From: Scylla paramamosain
Taxonomy: Eukaryota; Arthropoda; Malacostraca; Decapoda; Portunidae
Assembly: GCF_035594125.1 (NCBI RefSeq)
Contig: NC_087161.1
Location: forward strand, 7,715,001 to 7,779,000
Reading direction: 5' to 3'
Length of the DNA: 64,000 nucleotides
Shown: in pieces, positions 1-9,904 of the stretch
Layout: each line of letters starts with the position of its first letter
Numbering within the stretch: position 1 is the first letter of the stretch
Program-made: the position numbers and the translations under genes
Notes under the pieces: model-generated
What the model saw: the letters and a program-made list of their open reading frames with translations, nothing else
The model's database searches: none
Told to the model about the DNA's origin: nothing

Positions 1-334
1 AGGTAGATGTAGATAGGTGTGTTTTATATAGGGACTACCACGTGTAGAACTACTGTTTTATTGCAGATTTCCTTATTTTCTGAAGTTTTTATCTTCAAAT
101 TACAAGAAGAAGAATGGAAATTGTTAACAATACATCTTAAATAACGTAGTAGTTCAATCTAGGAATGGTAATAGAAAGCATGATAAACATAATTAAATAA
201 AAGAATACTTTGATAAGTTTTGTACAAATGGCGTGCAATAGACGAACAACTGACATCCCAGTGGACAAGATTTGGGAAAGGCTTTAAATTGCAGTGAATT
301 GGTGGGTTCTGGTGGTGAAGTGCAGAGGCAGTAC

Positions 335-498
335 CCAGGGCGGCGTTGCGGCGCCTGGTGTAGTTAGGCTCGATGTGCAGCACATGGCGGGTGTTGCGCA
401 GGACGTGGTGGCTGAGTAGGTGATCACCGTCTTCCCCTCTGCTCATCACAACCACGCGCACCTCAGGCCGCTGCCATATTTTAGACGCTAACAGAAAC
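335..498 (-). CDS. Ionotropic-receptor-like gene, exon 3 (downstream end uncertain)
   Basis: Third exon. The acceptor is ACCAG before 498; its first base completes the Gln codon begun in exon 2. It encodes FLLASKIWQRPEVRVVVMS and HVLRNTRHVLHIEP, the most receptor-like part of the gene (a leucine-rich helix, 'RPE.RVVV', then 'LRNT.HVL'). The frame stays open to about 162. A possible donor, GTACTG at 334, would end the exon at 335, but I cannot fix the end. The remaining exons would lie to the left of the window. Confidence 0.5.
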
Positions 499-668
499 CT
501 GGTACAAATTGTGGTAATCATGATATGAATATCTACCTGTTCTTTCTTATTTCCATCTCCTCTTCCCCCTCCTCCTGCTCATCATAATCATCATCATCAA
601 CATACCCCTTTTCGTTCTTCTTCTCCCTCCCTTTCCGATTACACAAGATACTATAAAGATCAGAGGTT

Positions 669-717
<49 letters not shown>

Positions 718-735
718 ATCTTTATCAGCACCTAC

Positions 736-888
736 TGTATGGCCAGGTTGGTGTTCTGCCCCGTGCAGTGAAGCAGCAGGGCGCGGCAGGGGAATTGTCC
801 GCTCCTCCAGATATCTACGTGTTTTGTGAAGGACGCGTCAGAGTGCAGTTCCACCACGGTTGTCACCATAGTGTTCACTCCTGACACT
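736..888 (-). CDS. Ionotropic-receptor-like gene, exon 2
   Basis: Second exon of the same gene. The acceptor is AACAG before 888 and the donor is GTAGGT from 735 downwards; both junctions keep the reading frame with exons 1 and 3. It encodes VTTVVELHSDASF and CRALLLHCTGQNTNLAI, a pattern I associate with crustacean ionotropic-receptor N-terminal domains. The intron to exon 1 is about 300 bases and the intron to exon 3 about 237 bases; the latter contains a (GA)n tract at 672-716. Confidence 0.55.
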
Positions 889-1190
889 CTGTTCAACACA
901 CGCAGACACACACACACGCGATATTTACTATATCTCCGTGGTTCCTCACGGGTAGTGGATTCTAAATACGTACTACTAATTGACGTGATGTGAATGCTTT
1001 ATCACTTAATGAATTTCGAATTCACATAAATGTAAAGATAATAGAAGGATCACTTTTTTTAAGGCAAGAATGAAAATCGTGTAATGAAAGGGAAAACATC
1101 ACAAATTCTATAACACTTTATTAAAAACATAATTTGTCTTTACTTATTAAGAGAGAGAGTTAACTACAATAAAGGTTTGGTGTAGCACAC

Positions 1191-1441
1191 CTAATAGTCA
1201 GAGCCAAGACAGAGGAGCGAGGGGCGGCTATAATGAGGTGACACTCTTGCAGGTGATGGGCCACCACGTGCTTTGCCGCCAGCATCAGTTCGGTGTCCGC
1301 GCCCAGTGAGGCGCGGGGAAAAGGCAAGGTCTTTTCGCCCTCCTCCTCTGATGCTGCCGTTTCACATTTCCCCGAGACGAACATCAAATAAAAGGCAGCG
1401 CACAGGGCGGCCCGTGTGTTCCGACCCGACTTGCTTTGCAT
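1191..1441 (-). CDS. Ionotropic-receptor-like gene, exon 1 (signal peptide)
   Basis: First coding exon of a three-exon stretch of a probable ionotropic chemoreceptor (a ligand-gated channel of the glutamate-receptor superfamily in the sensory cell membrane). It starts at an ATG at 1441 and has a hydrophobic stretch (ALCAAFYLMFVSG) followed by Cys, as in a signal peptide, then an acidic linker and an N-terminal-domain-like segment (AKHVVAHHLQECHLIIAAP). The exon ends ATTAG before GTGTGC at 1190, a usable donor that leaves two bases of a codon; exon 2 supplies one. I recognise the family from the general look of crustacean receptor N-termini. The channel domain lies outside the window, so the class is an inference. 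Confidence 0.55.
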
Positions 1442-1452
1442 GGCTTCACCTT

Positions 1453-1520
<68 letters not shown>

Positions 1521-1545
1521 AAGGTATTTATCATTTGGTAGGTAA

Positions 1546-2110
1546 TGATTTATAAAAAGTATTATTTGTAATTCTTGGCATTACTGGTGGTCTGTTACAG
1601 ACCCTCTTTAGTAAACAGAGAAAAATCATCAATTATTTAAGTAAAAAAAGAGGGGAAAGAAGAATATGAATAAACCAGTGAATTTCTAGAGTTAAGTGAT
1701 GACTATAACTGGATCGTAACATGATTGGCGCTTCGCCTGCTGAATAGGAGAGTACGCGAAATTTTTGTACTTGTACAAGTACAAAAAGTATTTGTACTTA
1801 TGAATTGTGACCAGTAAAGTAAATACAATAAGTACAAGCAACCCTTAGGGTGCATGTACAGAGAACGCTGTTTTCTCGCGCGAGCAACCGGCGCCGACCG
1901 GTGTTCACCTGCGCTGATTTCCGGATCTGACACACTCGAGCCAGCTTCCTCTGTGCACGCTTAACCCTCGTTCATATGGTATAAACCTTGGCGTGGGTTG
2001 GCGCCCATCGGCGCTGGTTGCTCGCATGTGAAAACCAGCGTTCTCTGTGCTTGCATCCTCAGGTTCAGAAGTGGCCGATGAAAGCATGGCTAAATGTCAG
2101 AAAAGGATAT
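1546..2110. other. Intergenic stretch, nothing recognised
   Basis: Between the GA tract upstream of the receptor-like gene and the left LTR at 2111 I see no convincing gene. A small self-similar segment occurs: the phrase GCGCCGACCGGTGTTCACC near 1890 and a variant of the same 'ttctctgtgc...' wording near 2040 suggest an old inverted or shuffled repeat. Confidence 0.4.
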
Positions 2111-2503
2111 TGTTACACCAGGGTTATGGGTGCGGGTGGCAGAACTGATGGAGGTAGCAGCACTGGGAGAGGCGGGAAAGCAGAGAGAACGGAGACATGT
2201 GGCCCGAGAGGAAGCAAGCGTGTGCCTGCCTGCTTTGGAAGTGTTTCCCTGCCTGTCGAGTGCCCTGTTGAGTGCCTGTCGTGCCCCTGTGAACTTGTAA
2301 AGCAGTGTACTTGCGGAGGATTTGTCAATAAACCTAGGAAATAGTGCCCGTGTTTTTTTTCCCTTGTGCCCTGGCCTCGTGTGTGTGTGTGTGTGTTGTC
2401 CCGGCGTTCAGAGTGTGACTTATTTGAGGCCCCGCTGCTCTAGTTTCTCGACCTGTGCCCGTGTGGATAACACACCCGCCCGGAGTGAGGGGTGGGCGCA
2501 ACA
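2111..2503 (+). repeat. 5' LTR of the 2.1-8.0 kb Gypsy element
   Basis: Left long terminal repeat, about 393 bp, matching 7548-7972 along its length. It contains an AATAAA-like polyadenylation signal near 2327 and a short TG run. It lacks an approximately 20-bp segment present in the right LTR and has a shorter TG run, which explains most of the length difference. Scattered substitutions between the two LTRs show that the insertion is not recent. Confidence 0.92.
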
Positions 2504-2505
2504 AG

Positions 2506-2522
2506 TGGTGTGCGAGTCCGGG
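2506..2522 (+). promoter_or_regulatory. Candidate tRNA primer-binding site
   Basis: TGGTGTGCGAGTCCGGG starts two bases after the left LTR. TGG pairs with the CCA end of a tRNA and the rest would pair with an acceptor stem and T-arm. The priming tRNA was not identified. Confidence 0.6.
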
Positions 2523-2554
2523 GAACAGAGGGCAATGAGAGACGGTGTGTCATC

Positions 2555-3836
2555 ATGGAGCCACAAGATGGCCGCCATGACGGGGCCGAGGGCGGCTCGA
2601 GTGAAGTTAAACCGGGCCAGATGGACTTGATTGCTGCCATGTTGGCCGGTATGAGGCAGGAAATGGCAGTGGACCGTGAGGCACAGGCTCAGAGGGCACG
2701 TGAGCAGGCTGAAAGAACCGATCAGCTGGCACGTGAGCAGGCTGAAAGGACCGATCAGCTGGCACGTGAGCAGGCTCAACGGGCGGACGACCAGGTCAGC
2801 CATCTTGAGGATGTGCTACAGAGCAGCCTCGTGTCCTTGAAGGCGGAAACACAGCAGTACACCGACCAGGGTTGCGACAGCGTCAGGAATGAACTGCTGG
2901 ACAAGGTGCAGACTATGGAAGCTGAGGTCCAGGGCCTGAGGGAGGAGATGAGGATGGAGAAGCAGTGGCGCCAGCGTGCAACAGCGCGTGCGGAGGAACA
3001 GGCGGCCCCACGTGTTCTGGCGTGAACCGCCGAGATGGCGGACCTGCTGGGGCGTTCTCCACCCCTCAGTCCTTCGGGTTCCCGGCGTTTGGGGAAACGC
3101 AAGCCGGCGGAGTACGACGGGAAGGTAGCCTGGGAGGCTTACGTCGCCCAGTTCGAGATGCTAGCCTCTGCCCAGGGCTGGAGCGAGGCTGAGAAGGCGC
3201 TTCAGTTGGCAACAGCGCTGCGAGGCCCCGCTGTGGAGGTCTTGGGGCAACTGCCGCCGGCCCAACGCGCCTGTTATGGTAGTGTGGCAGAGGCCCTTCG
3301 GCGCCGCTTCGGGCACCACCACCAGGCCGAGGTGTACCGGGCTCGCCTGAAGAAGAGGACTCGGGAGCGGGGTGAGATGCTGTCCCAGTTGGCGCAGGAC
3401 GTGGAGGCGTTGGTAAGATGGTCGTATTCCGCGGCCACAGAAGAAATTATTGTGGTGCTGGCCCGAGATTCCTTCATTGACGCCCTAGACGACCAGCAGC
3501 TGCAAATCTACGTCAAGCAGGCGCACCCTGGGGACCTGCAGGTGGCGCTGGCGAGGGCCTTGGAATTTGAGGCCTTCCTGAAGACGACCAGCGGCCAAGG
3601 GGCGGCCGCCCAACCCTGCCGTGACCTCTGAGGCCGGAAGGCGAAGGTGGAGAAGAAGCCACCGTCGACGGTGGTTTTCGTGGCTCATGTTGGGGCTGTG
3701 GCGAGGAGGGTCACAGACGCAGTCAGTGCCCGAGGGAACGAAGGACGCGTTCTCTCGACCGGCTGGGTTCTGATGCCGTTCAGCCTTGCTGCAAGGACTG
3801 CGGCAAGTCTGGCCACTGCTCCAGTGCCTGCCACAA
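2555..3836 (+). pseudogene. gag: gag of the Gypsy element (coiled coil, capsid, two zinc knuckles)
   Basis: The ATG at 2555 opens a frame whose first part is a charged, coiled-coil-like segment with an 11-residue repeat (REQAERTDQLA) encoded by 33-bp tandem units near 2700-2790. An in-frame TGA at 3023-3025 interrupts it; the same frame then runs 3026-3631 through a capsid-like region (EYDGKVAWEAYVAQFEMLA, later LRRRFG). After a TGA at 3629 the two CCHC knuckles are in another frame: CWGCGEEGHRRSQC at 3688-3729 and CKDCGKSGHCSSAC from about 3790. So the copy has one stop and one frameshift in gag. Normally this protein packages the element RNA. Confidence 0.88.
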
Positions 3837-3953
3837 GCCTAAGGAAGTGGTGCAGGCGGGAAACTCAGACAGGCTGGAGAAGGGAGCCGAACCCCAGCCG
3901 TCCTCAGTCCCCGGGCAGCGCCTTGTGTAAGCTGCCGCCGGACAACCAGCGCG

Positions 3954-4300
3954 ATGCAGGTGGAGGGCTCAGTGGACGGCAACCCATGCCGCCTGACAGT
4001 GGACACCGGGGCTGAGAAGACTTTGGTGCGGCCTGACATGCTGGCCGCCACTCGAGTCTCAGACGCGCCACAGAGGCTGTGTGGCGTGACGAGGCACTGT
4101 GTACAGCTCAAGGGCCCAGTGGATGTTCGTATCGGCGTGGGCAGTGCTGTGGAGCGGCTGCCGGTGTACGTCGCCGACTTGGACGAACCATGTCTGCTGG
4201 GACTCGACTACCTGACGCAGAGCAAGGCTTGTGTCGACCTTGGACGGAAGCTAGTGAGGATGGTAGCTAACCTCTCCGATGAGGCTCGGAAGGTGCCCGC
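3954..4300 (+). pseudogene. pro: Gypsy aspartic protease domain
   Basis: An open frame from 3954 contains LTVDTGAEKTLV, the retropepsin active-site motif (D-T-G-A), and ends with the flap and dimer region (LLGLDYL). It continues into the linker before reverse transcriptase (YADVFSKGDMDLGRTG) until the frame closes at 4625. The protease itself looks intact; it would cleave the element polyprotein. Confidence 0.88.
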
Positions 4301-6121
4301 TGGGGCCAAGCTGGGCACTTGTGAGGAAGTGGAGCGCCCTGAGGAGACGTCGGGGAGAGCAGAGGTGGCTGCTGTGAGGCTGCTACCCGACTTCCTGGAG
4401 GATTTGGCTCACCGGAGTGCCGGTAACCTGACGGAGGCGCAGACGGAGAAGGTGCGCCACACCCTGGCTCAGTACGCGGACGTCTTTAGCAAAGGTGACA
4501 TGGACCTGGGCCGCACGGGGTTGGTGAAGCACAGCATCAACACGGGAAGTAGTGCGTCCATCAAGAGCCAGGCGGGAGGAGATGCAGCGCACCGTCAACA
4601 AGCTGGCAGCGCAGGGAGTGATTGAGCGGTCGGACAGTCCGTGGTCATCAGCGGTAGTCCTGGTTAAGGAGAAGGACGGCACGCAGCGCTTCTGTGTGGA
4701 CTACCGGGCGCTGAATGACGTAACTGCCAAGGACTCTTACCCCCTGCCGAGGATTGATGACACGCTGGACGCGCTGGTGGGGGCCAGGTGGTTCTCCACA
4801 CTCGACCTGAAGTCGGGTTACCACCAGGTGGAGATGGCAGAGGAGGACAAGCCCAAGACTGCTTTCTCCTTCGGTCAGGGCTTGTGGCAGTTCAACGTCA
4901 TGCCCTTCGGTCTCTGCAACGCCCCTAGTTGTTTCGAGCGTCTGATGGAGAGGGTGTTAGACGGCGTGCAGTGGAAGACAGCACTCGTGTACGTCGATGG
5001 CGTCATCGTCTTCGGGAGCACCTTCGAGGAGGAGCTGGAGCGGCTGGAGGAGGTTCTGCAGCGGCTGAGGAAAGCCAACCTCAACCTCAGCCCCAAGAAG
5101 TGCTCTCTCTTTCAGCACGAGGTGCTGAAAGGTGCTGGGGCATGTCGTCAGTCGGGACGGCGTGCGCACCGACCCGGAGAAGGTGGCAGTGGTGGAGAAG
5201 TGGCCCGTCCCCACCAACGTGGCAGAAGTCAGGATCTTCTTGGGCCTGTGCACGTACTACCGTCGCTTCGTGCAGGACTTCGCCAGCGTGGCAGCCCCTC
5301 TCCACCGCCTCACCAGAAAAGGGGTGTGCTTTGTGTGGGACGAAGCGTGACAGGCCGCGTTTGACGGCCTGAAGAAGGTCCTGGTGGAGGCACCGGTCTT
5401 ACCGTACCCAGACCCGAAGCTCCCCTACCTGCTAGACACTGATGCCAGTGCAGAGGGCATCGGGGCGGTCCTGTCACAGGTAAAGGACGGGACGGAGCAC
5501 GTTGTGGCCTACTACAGTGCCAAGTTCAGTAGGCCTGAGCGTAACTACTGCGTGACGAGGAAGGAACTGCTAGCGGTAGTGGAGAGTCTCGAGCACTTCC
5601 ACCCTTACCTATACGGCGCTGAGTTCACCATCCGGACCGACCACGCTGCCCTGCAGTGGTTGAAGACGCTGAAGGTGCCGGAGGGTCAGCTTGCGAAGTG
5701 GTTAGGGCGCCTCGAGCAGTACAACTACCGCATCGTTCACCGCCCGGGTCGTGTCCACTGCAATGCTGACAGTCTGAGTCGAAGCCCGTGTGAAGCTGGC
5801 TTCTCACACTGTGCTCGGAAGGACTCTGACCCCGTGTGCCTCCGCCTGCAGGTGCTGGCAAGCGCTGCAGAGGGGGACGACAAGTGGCGTAAGGCACAGC
5901 GTGAGGACTCTGACCTCGCTCCCATCATCCAGTGGCTCGAGGCTGGCGGTGGACGTCCCCGCTGGGAGGCTGTGGCGCCAGAGAGCCCCGCCAGCAAGTG
6001 CCTGGTTGATCAGTGGGAAACTTTGCGGGTGGACGAACGAGGTGTATTAGTGAAGCGTTGGGCGGCCTTGAGCGGAGTGGGCAGTGATGCGTGGTTGGTG
6101 TTAGTGCCCCGAGCGCGCTGA
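4301..6121 (+). pseudogene. pol: Gypsy reverse transcriptase and RNase H
   Basis: The reverse transcriptase is read from about 4555 after a frameshift relative to protease. Fingers and palm motifs are clear: VIERSDSPWSSAVVLVKEKD, FCVDYRALN, FSTLDLKSGYHQV, FNVMPFGLCNAP. The active site reads YVDG at 4990-5001 instead of YVDD, so a catalytic aspartate is lost. A frameshift near 5130 precedes the thumb (LGHVVSRDGV, FLGLCTYYRRFV). An in-frame TGA at 5348-5350 precedes RNase H, which has LLDTDASAEGIGAVLSQ and IRTDHAALQWL. The frame closes at 6121 with another shift into integrase. Confidence 0.92.
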
Positions 6122-6122
6122 G

Positions 6123-7330
6123 GTGTTAAAAGAGTTACATGCAGGCGTTACCAGTGGTCACTTGGGCGAGAAAAAGACGCTGTGCCGTCTCCGTCAGCGC
6201 TTCTACTGGGTGGGGATGCGAAGTGACGTGACTGAGTGGTGTAGAGCGTGTGACGTGTGTTGTACAAAGAAGGGCCCCACCAGGAAAAACCGCGCCCTGT
6301 TACAGGTGTACAGCGTGGGGGCGCCCATGGAGCTGGTAGCTGTGGACATTGCCGGCCCGCTGCCTCTCACGCCACGGGAGAACCGGTACATCTGTGTGGT
6401 GATAGATTATTTCACCAAGTGGCCCGAGGCGTATGCACTCCCTAACCACGAGGCCGAGACAGTGGCGGGTGTTCTAGTGAACGAGTTCTTTACCCGTTTC
6501 GGCGTGCCCGCGGAACTGCGCTCTGATCAAGGCCGTGAGTTTGAGTCCCAAGTGTTCCGTGAATATTGCGAGCTGTTAGGAGTGCGCAAGACCCGGACGA
6601 CGCCCCTCCACCCACAGTCTGACGGGATGGTGGAGCGATTTAATCGGACCCTTGCGCAACAGCTGGCCAAGTATTGCGGGGTAAGACCAAGGAGACTGGG
6701 ACGTCAAACTGCTTGCTATGCTGCTGATGGCGTACAGGTCCGCTGTGCATGAGGCGACGGACTTCACACCAGCCCATCTCATGTTTAGCCGTGAGCTCAG
6801 GCTGCCAGTGGACCTGGCCACAGGACAGCCTCCTGACATGAGCTTGCCCACCGTCACCTCTGGGTATGCAGCGGCACTGCAGGAACACCTGGAGGAGGTG
6901 CATCGACGGGATCGAGGCAAGCTCAAGGTGGCGGGCCAGGCCATGAAGGAGACGTATGACCACAGCATGAGGAACGTGAGGTACGCTGTGGGTGACCGAG
7001 TGTGGCTGTATAACCCCCGCCGGAAGCGAAGGCTCACGCCGAAGCTCCAGAGCCCCTGGGAGGGGCCATACACGGTGGAAGCAGTCCTCTCCGACGTCAC
7101 GTATCGAATTCGCCGGGGACGGAAGCGACCGTCTGTTGTCCACGTGGACCGGCTGTAGCGTTACCACGGTCCGGGCCGCTACTCCTGGGGCCATGGCGGG
7201 GAAGACGAGGACGTAAGCCCCAGCAGCAGCGACGAGGACGTAGCAGGGGCTGCCGGAGACGGGAATGAGCGTGGAGCAGGCAGCGCGGCGAGTGACAGTG
7301 GTGACCTTGACCCTGAACTTGGGGGCTAGA
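6123..7330 (+). pseudogene. int: Gypsy integrase
   Basis: This region holds an HHCC zinc finger (LHAGVTSGHLG ... CRACDVC) and a catalytic core with Asp at 6345, Asp at 6525 and Glu at 6633. These are spaced D-60-D and D-35-E as in Gypsy integrases (AVDIAGP, RSDQGREF, DGMVERFNRTL). A frameshift lies at about 6680-6690; reading resumes from about 6690 (MLLMAYRSAVHE) into the C-terminal barrel (VGDRVWLYNP, LQSPWEGPYTV). TAG at 7156-7158 interrupts a tail that would otherwise continue in frame, acidic and Ser-rich, to a TAG near 7330. Confidence 0.9.
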
Positions 7331-7534
7331 GACCCCCTGGGTGGCGCTGTGACTCGCTGCAGCCCACGCCTCCACCACCATAGCGATCTCGGCGGCAGAG
7401 GCGTAGACCAGGGTGGATGAGAGGCTTATGTGATGTTCCTGAGGATTCATTTTCTTTGTGTATTCCATTTATTTATTTCCACCTATTTTCTTGTGTGTAT
7501 GTGTGTGTCAGGGCAGCCGGGTCGTCTGCCTTGT

Positions 7535-7547
7535 AGGGGGGTGATAG
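7535..7547 (+). promoter_or_regulatory. Polypurine tract
   Basis: AGGGGGGTGATAG abuts the 3' LTR, the expected site of plus-strand priming. Confidence 0.65.
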
Positions 7548-7827
7548 TGTTACACCAGGGTATGGGTGCGGGTGGCAGCACTCTTGGAGGTGGCAGCACT
7601 GGGAGAGGCGGGAAAGCAGAGAGAGCAGAGACACGTGGCCCGAAAGGAAGCGAGCGTGTGCCTGCCTGCTTTGGAAGTGTTTCCCTGCTTGTTGAGTGCC
7701 CTGTTGAGTGCCTGTCGTACCCTGGGAAACTTGTGGTGCCCCTGCGAACTTGTAAAGCAGTGTACTTGCGGAGGATTTGTCAATAAACCTAGGAAATAGT
7801 GCCCGTGTTTTTCCCCTTGTGCCCTGG

Positions 7828-7864
<37 letters not shown>

Positions 7865-7972
7865 TTGTCCCGGCGTTCAGAGTGTGACTTATTTGAGGCC
7901 CCGCTGCTCTAGTTTCTCGACCTGTGCCCGTGTGGATAACACGCCCGCTCGGAGTGAGGGGTGGGCGCAACA
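7548..7972 (+). repeat. 3' LTR of the 2.1-8.0 kb Gypsy element
   Basis: Right long terminal repeat, about 425 bp. It begins TGTTACACC directly after a purine-rich tract and ends GCGCAACA. The TG microsatellite at 7833-7862 has grown relative to the left copy. Confidence 0.92.
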
Positions 7973-8519
7973 ATATAAACTACGGGAAGAACGAGATAGA
8001 AATTTGTCAGTCATCAATCAATAAATGAAATGAGCTTCACACAGCTTGAAAAGAAGATCCTCCTCTTTAAGAAACACGTCAATACTCCTTGTCAAAACTG
8101 TTGAATTCCCTCAGCAATTACGAAGCTGCAGGAGTACATCGGAGCCGCGCCTCTCGGAACAGTGCCACCAGCAGCAACATTCACAGCTGCTCTCACAGAT
8201 AAAACTGATTCTGGACTCTTTTTAACAAATTTTTTAACAGTCAAATATCCCCTTATTGAAACGTCAAGTGTGCATTTAATATAAAATATACAAACTAAAT
8301 ACAGAATAAGCAAAAGTGCGTTCAGTTATGCTAATTTATTGGCTCAAGAAGTAATATCCTCTGTTGACTGATGGAAACTTTATATATCAGCACTGCAGAG
8401 TCTGGGATGATTTAAGCAACAGAGTTCCTGTTTTTAAGAATATTGAATCAAGACAGCATAGGTCCTGTTTTGTACATTATGAAATATTGGTGGTCACAGT
8501 GACTGACCCACTGCACTTA

Positions 8520-8572
<53 letters not shown>

Positions 8573-8660
8573 CTACACTCACCTGTTATTCACGTGTTGT
8601 TATAATTAACATAAATCTTGTGGATTATTCAGCTTTGTAACTGATTTGTTTATTTTATAT
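7973..8660. other. Unassigned A+T-rich stretch with (GA)n at 8525-8569
   Basis: No reading frame here resembles a known family. The (GA)n run is the only clear structure. Confidence 0.5.
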
Positions 8661-8663
8661 TCC

Positions 8664-8882
8664 TTAGAGGTACTGCACTGGAGGCAAGACTACCTTCCCG
8701 GAAAACGTGTAAGTTGATAGAAGTTTGTCATTTGTCATGCGCCGCACCCACCGCCGCACGGTGGTCGGGCTCCTTCCTGCCCGCCTTGCGATAGACCTGA
8801 GCGACAGTCCTCCGGCCCACAGGCACATGTACCACAGCCGCTCATTGAAACACGTCTTATAACCTCCGTTACAATGCTTCAT
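8664..8882 (-). CDS. Possible exon with a homeodomain-like helix-turn-helix
   Basis: A short frame encodes a basic segment, GLSLRSIARRAGRSPTTVRR, that fits a transposase- or resolvase-type helix-turn-helix: helix (LSLRSIARRAG), turn (RSP), recognition helix (TTVRRWVRRM). Similar segments begin transposase-derived proteins in animals. It is either the DNA-binding exon of a domesticated or mobile transposase or a relic of one; no catalytic domain is nearby. An ATG is present at 8882, but splice sites were not fixed. Confidence 0.4.
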   Translation of the reverse strand: MKHCNGGYKTCFNERLWYMCLWAGGLSLRSIARRAGRSPTTVRRWVRRMTNDKLLSTYTFSGKVVLPPVQYL

Positions 8883-9372
8883 TTTTTTTAATTATAAACT
8901 TTTTTTTTTTCGAGGTCGCTTTCCTGTGGGAAATATTTTTGGCGATTACGGAGTCAAACTGGAACATTGTTATTTGAATAATATCTAACAGATTGTGCAT
9001 GTATGTCAACGAATTATGCAAAATTCTTTAGGGGACTTTACACTGAACTTATACAAACTGTGGCAAAGTGGAAATTAATTTCATATTACGATAGCGTTTA
9101 AATTCTGAATTACCGATATAAGATATTCGAACTTAAGTTGTATATGTTTTGGAAAAGAAAATATGTGAAAATAATAAGGTTTCCAATTTTCAAGCTCGCT
9201 GTTAATTTTTCGGGGGTGTTTCCATTTTTCAGTTTATCACTCTTAATATCTTGAAGATATATATTTTTTTTTGGGGGGGGTTGGGGCTTGTAATAATATA
9301 TTATATTTCACATTAGGTAACGTATATAAAGGTAATCTTACTTTGATGACTCATGTTCTGTGAATAAAACAG
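8883..9372. other. A+T-rich non-coding stretch, nothing recognised
   Basis: There are homopolymer T and G runs near 9265-9280 and no convincing reading frame. Confidence 0.5.

Positions 9373-9406
<34 letters not shown>
9373..9406. repeat. (CA)n microsatellite
   Basis: A CA dinucleotide run directly abutting the SINE head. Confidence 0.95.
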
Positions 9407-9407
<1 letters not shown>

Positions 9408-9700
9408 GCGTAGTGTAGTGGTTAGCACACTCGGCTCACAACTAAGAAGGCCCGGGTTCGAATCCCGGGGCCGGGGAGACAAATGGGCGAGCCTCTTAAT
9501 GTGTAGCTTCTGTTCACCTAGCAGCAAGTAGGTACGGGATGTAACCCGAGGGGTTGTGACCTCGCTGTCCTGGTGTGTGGTGTGTAAGTGGTCTCAGTCC
9601 TACCCAAAGATCGGTCACTATGAGCTCTGAGCTCTTTCCTTAAGGTAACGGCTGGCTGGATGACCAGCAGACGACCGTAGGTGAATCACACACACACACT
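9407..9700 (+). mobile_element. tRNA-Val-derived SINE
   Basis: The first 70 bases resemble a tRNA: an A-box-like TAGTGTAGTGGTTAGC at 9411-9426, an anticodon loop CTCACAA giving CAC (Val), and a perfect B box GGTTCGAATCC at 9455-9465 flanked by a G/C-rich T stem. The acceptor stem does not pair and the homology runs on into a 200-bp tRNA-unrelated body, so it is a SINE and not a working tRNA gene. The tail is CA-rich (about 9686-9700). A and B boxes would form an internal RNA polymerase III promoter. Movement would depend on a partner LINE, not identified here. Confidence 0.75.
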
Positions 9701-9904
9701 GTAGTCACTCGTATGCAGAAACATTGCAGAACAATCTTTTGGAGCAAATTATAGCGCAGATCAGATAAATGAATAGCTTTTGGGCAAACAAATACACCGA
9801 CTTGGAGAAAATCTTCACGCCTTATAACTTTTATAGAAACTTTAAGAACATTAGAAAACAAGAAGACTGCAGATGGTCCGTATAGACAGCTCCTGAACAC
9901 AAAA

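Larger units (their letters stand above)
672..1517. repeat. (GA)n microsatellites at 672-716 and 1455-1517
   Basis: Two near-perfect GA dinucleotide runs, one in intron 2 and one just upstream of the start codon of the receptor-like gene. The rest of the span is exons and introns described separately. Confidence 0.95.
2111..7972 (+). mobile_element. Full-length Ty3/Gypsy LTR retrotransposon, decayed
   Basis: A 5.86-kb element bounded by two LTRs that start TGTTACACC and end GCGCAACA. The order inside is primer site, gag with zinc knuckles, aspartic protease, reverse transcriptase, RNase H, integrase, polypurine tract. RNase H before integrase is the Ty3/Gypsy order. ATAT precedes the left LTR (2107-2110) and follows the right one (7973-7976), a plausible 4-bp target duplication, though low in complexity. 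The coding part is visibly G+C-rich against A+T-rich flanks. It has several frameshifts, at least three in-frame stops and a changed catalytic residue, so this copy cannot encode its own machinery. No env-like reading frame was seen. Confidence 0.93.

Noticed and set aside
1273..1545. Plus-strand frame over receptor exon 1 and the GA tract
   Set aside because: Antisense shadow of exon 1 continued through a repeat.
9407..9475. Functional tRNA-Val gene
   Set aside because: The acceptor stem does not pair, the anticodon stem is mismatched, and homology continues into a SINE body.
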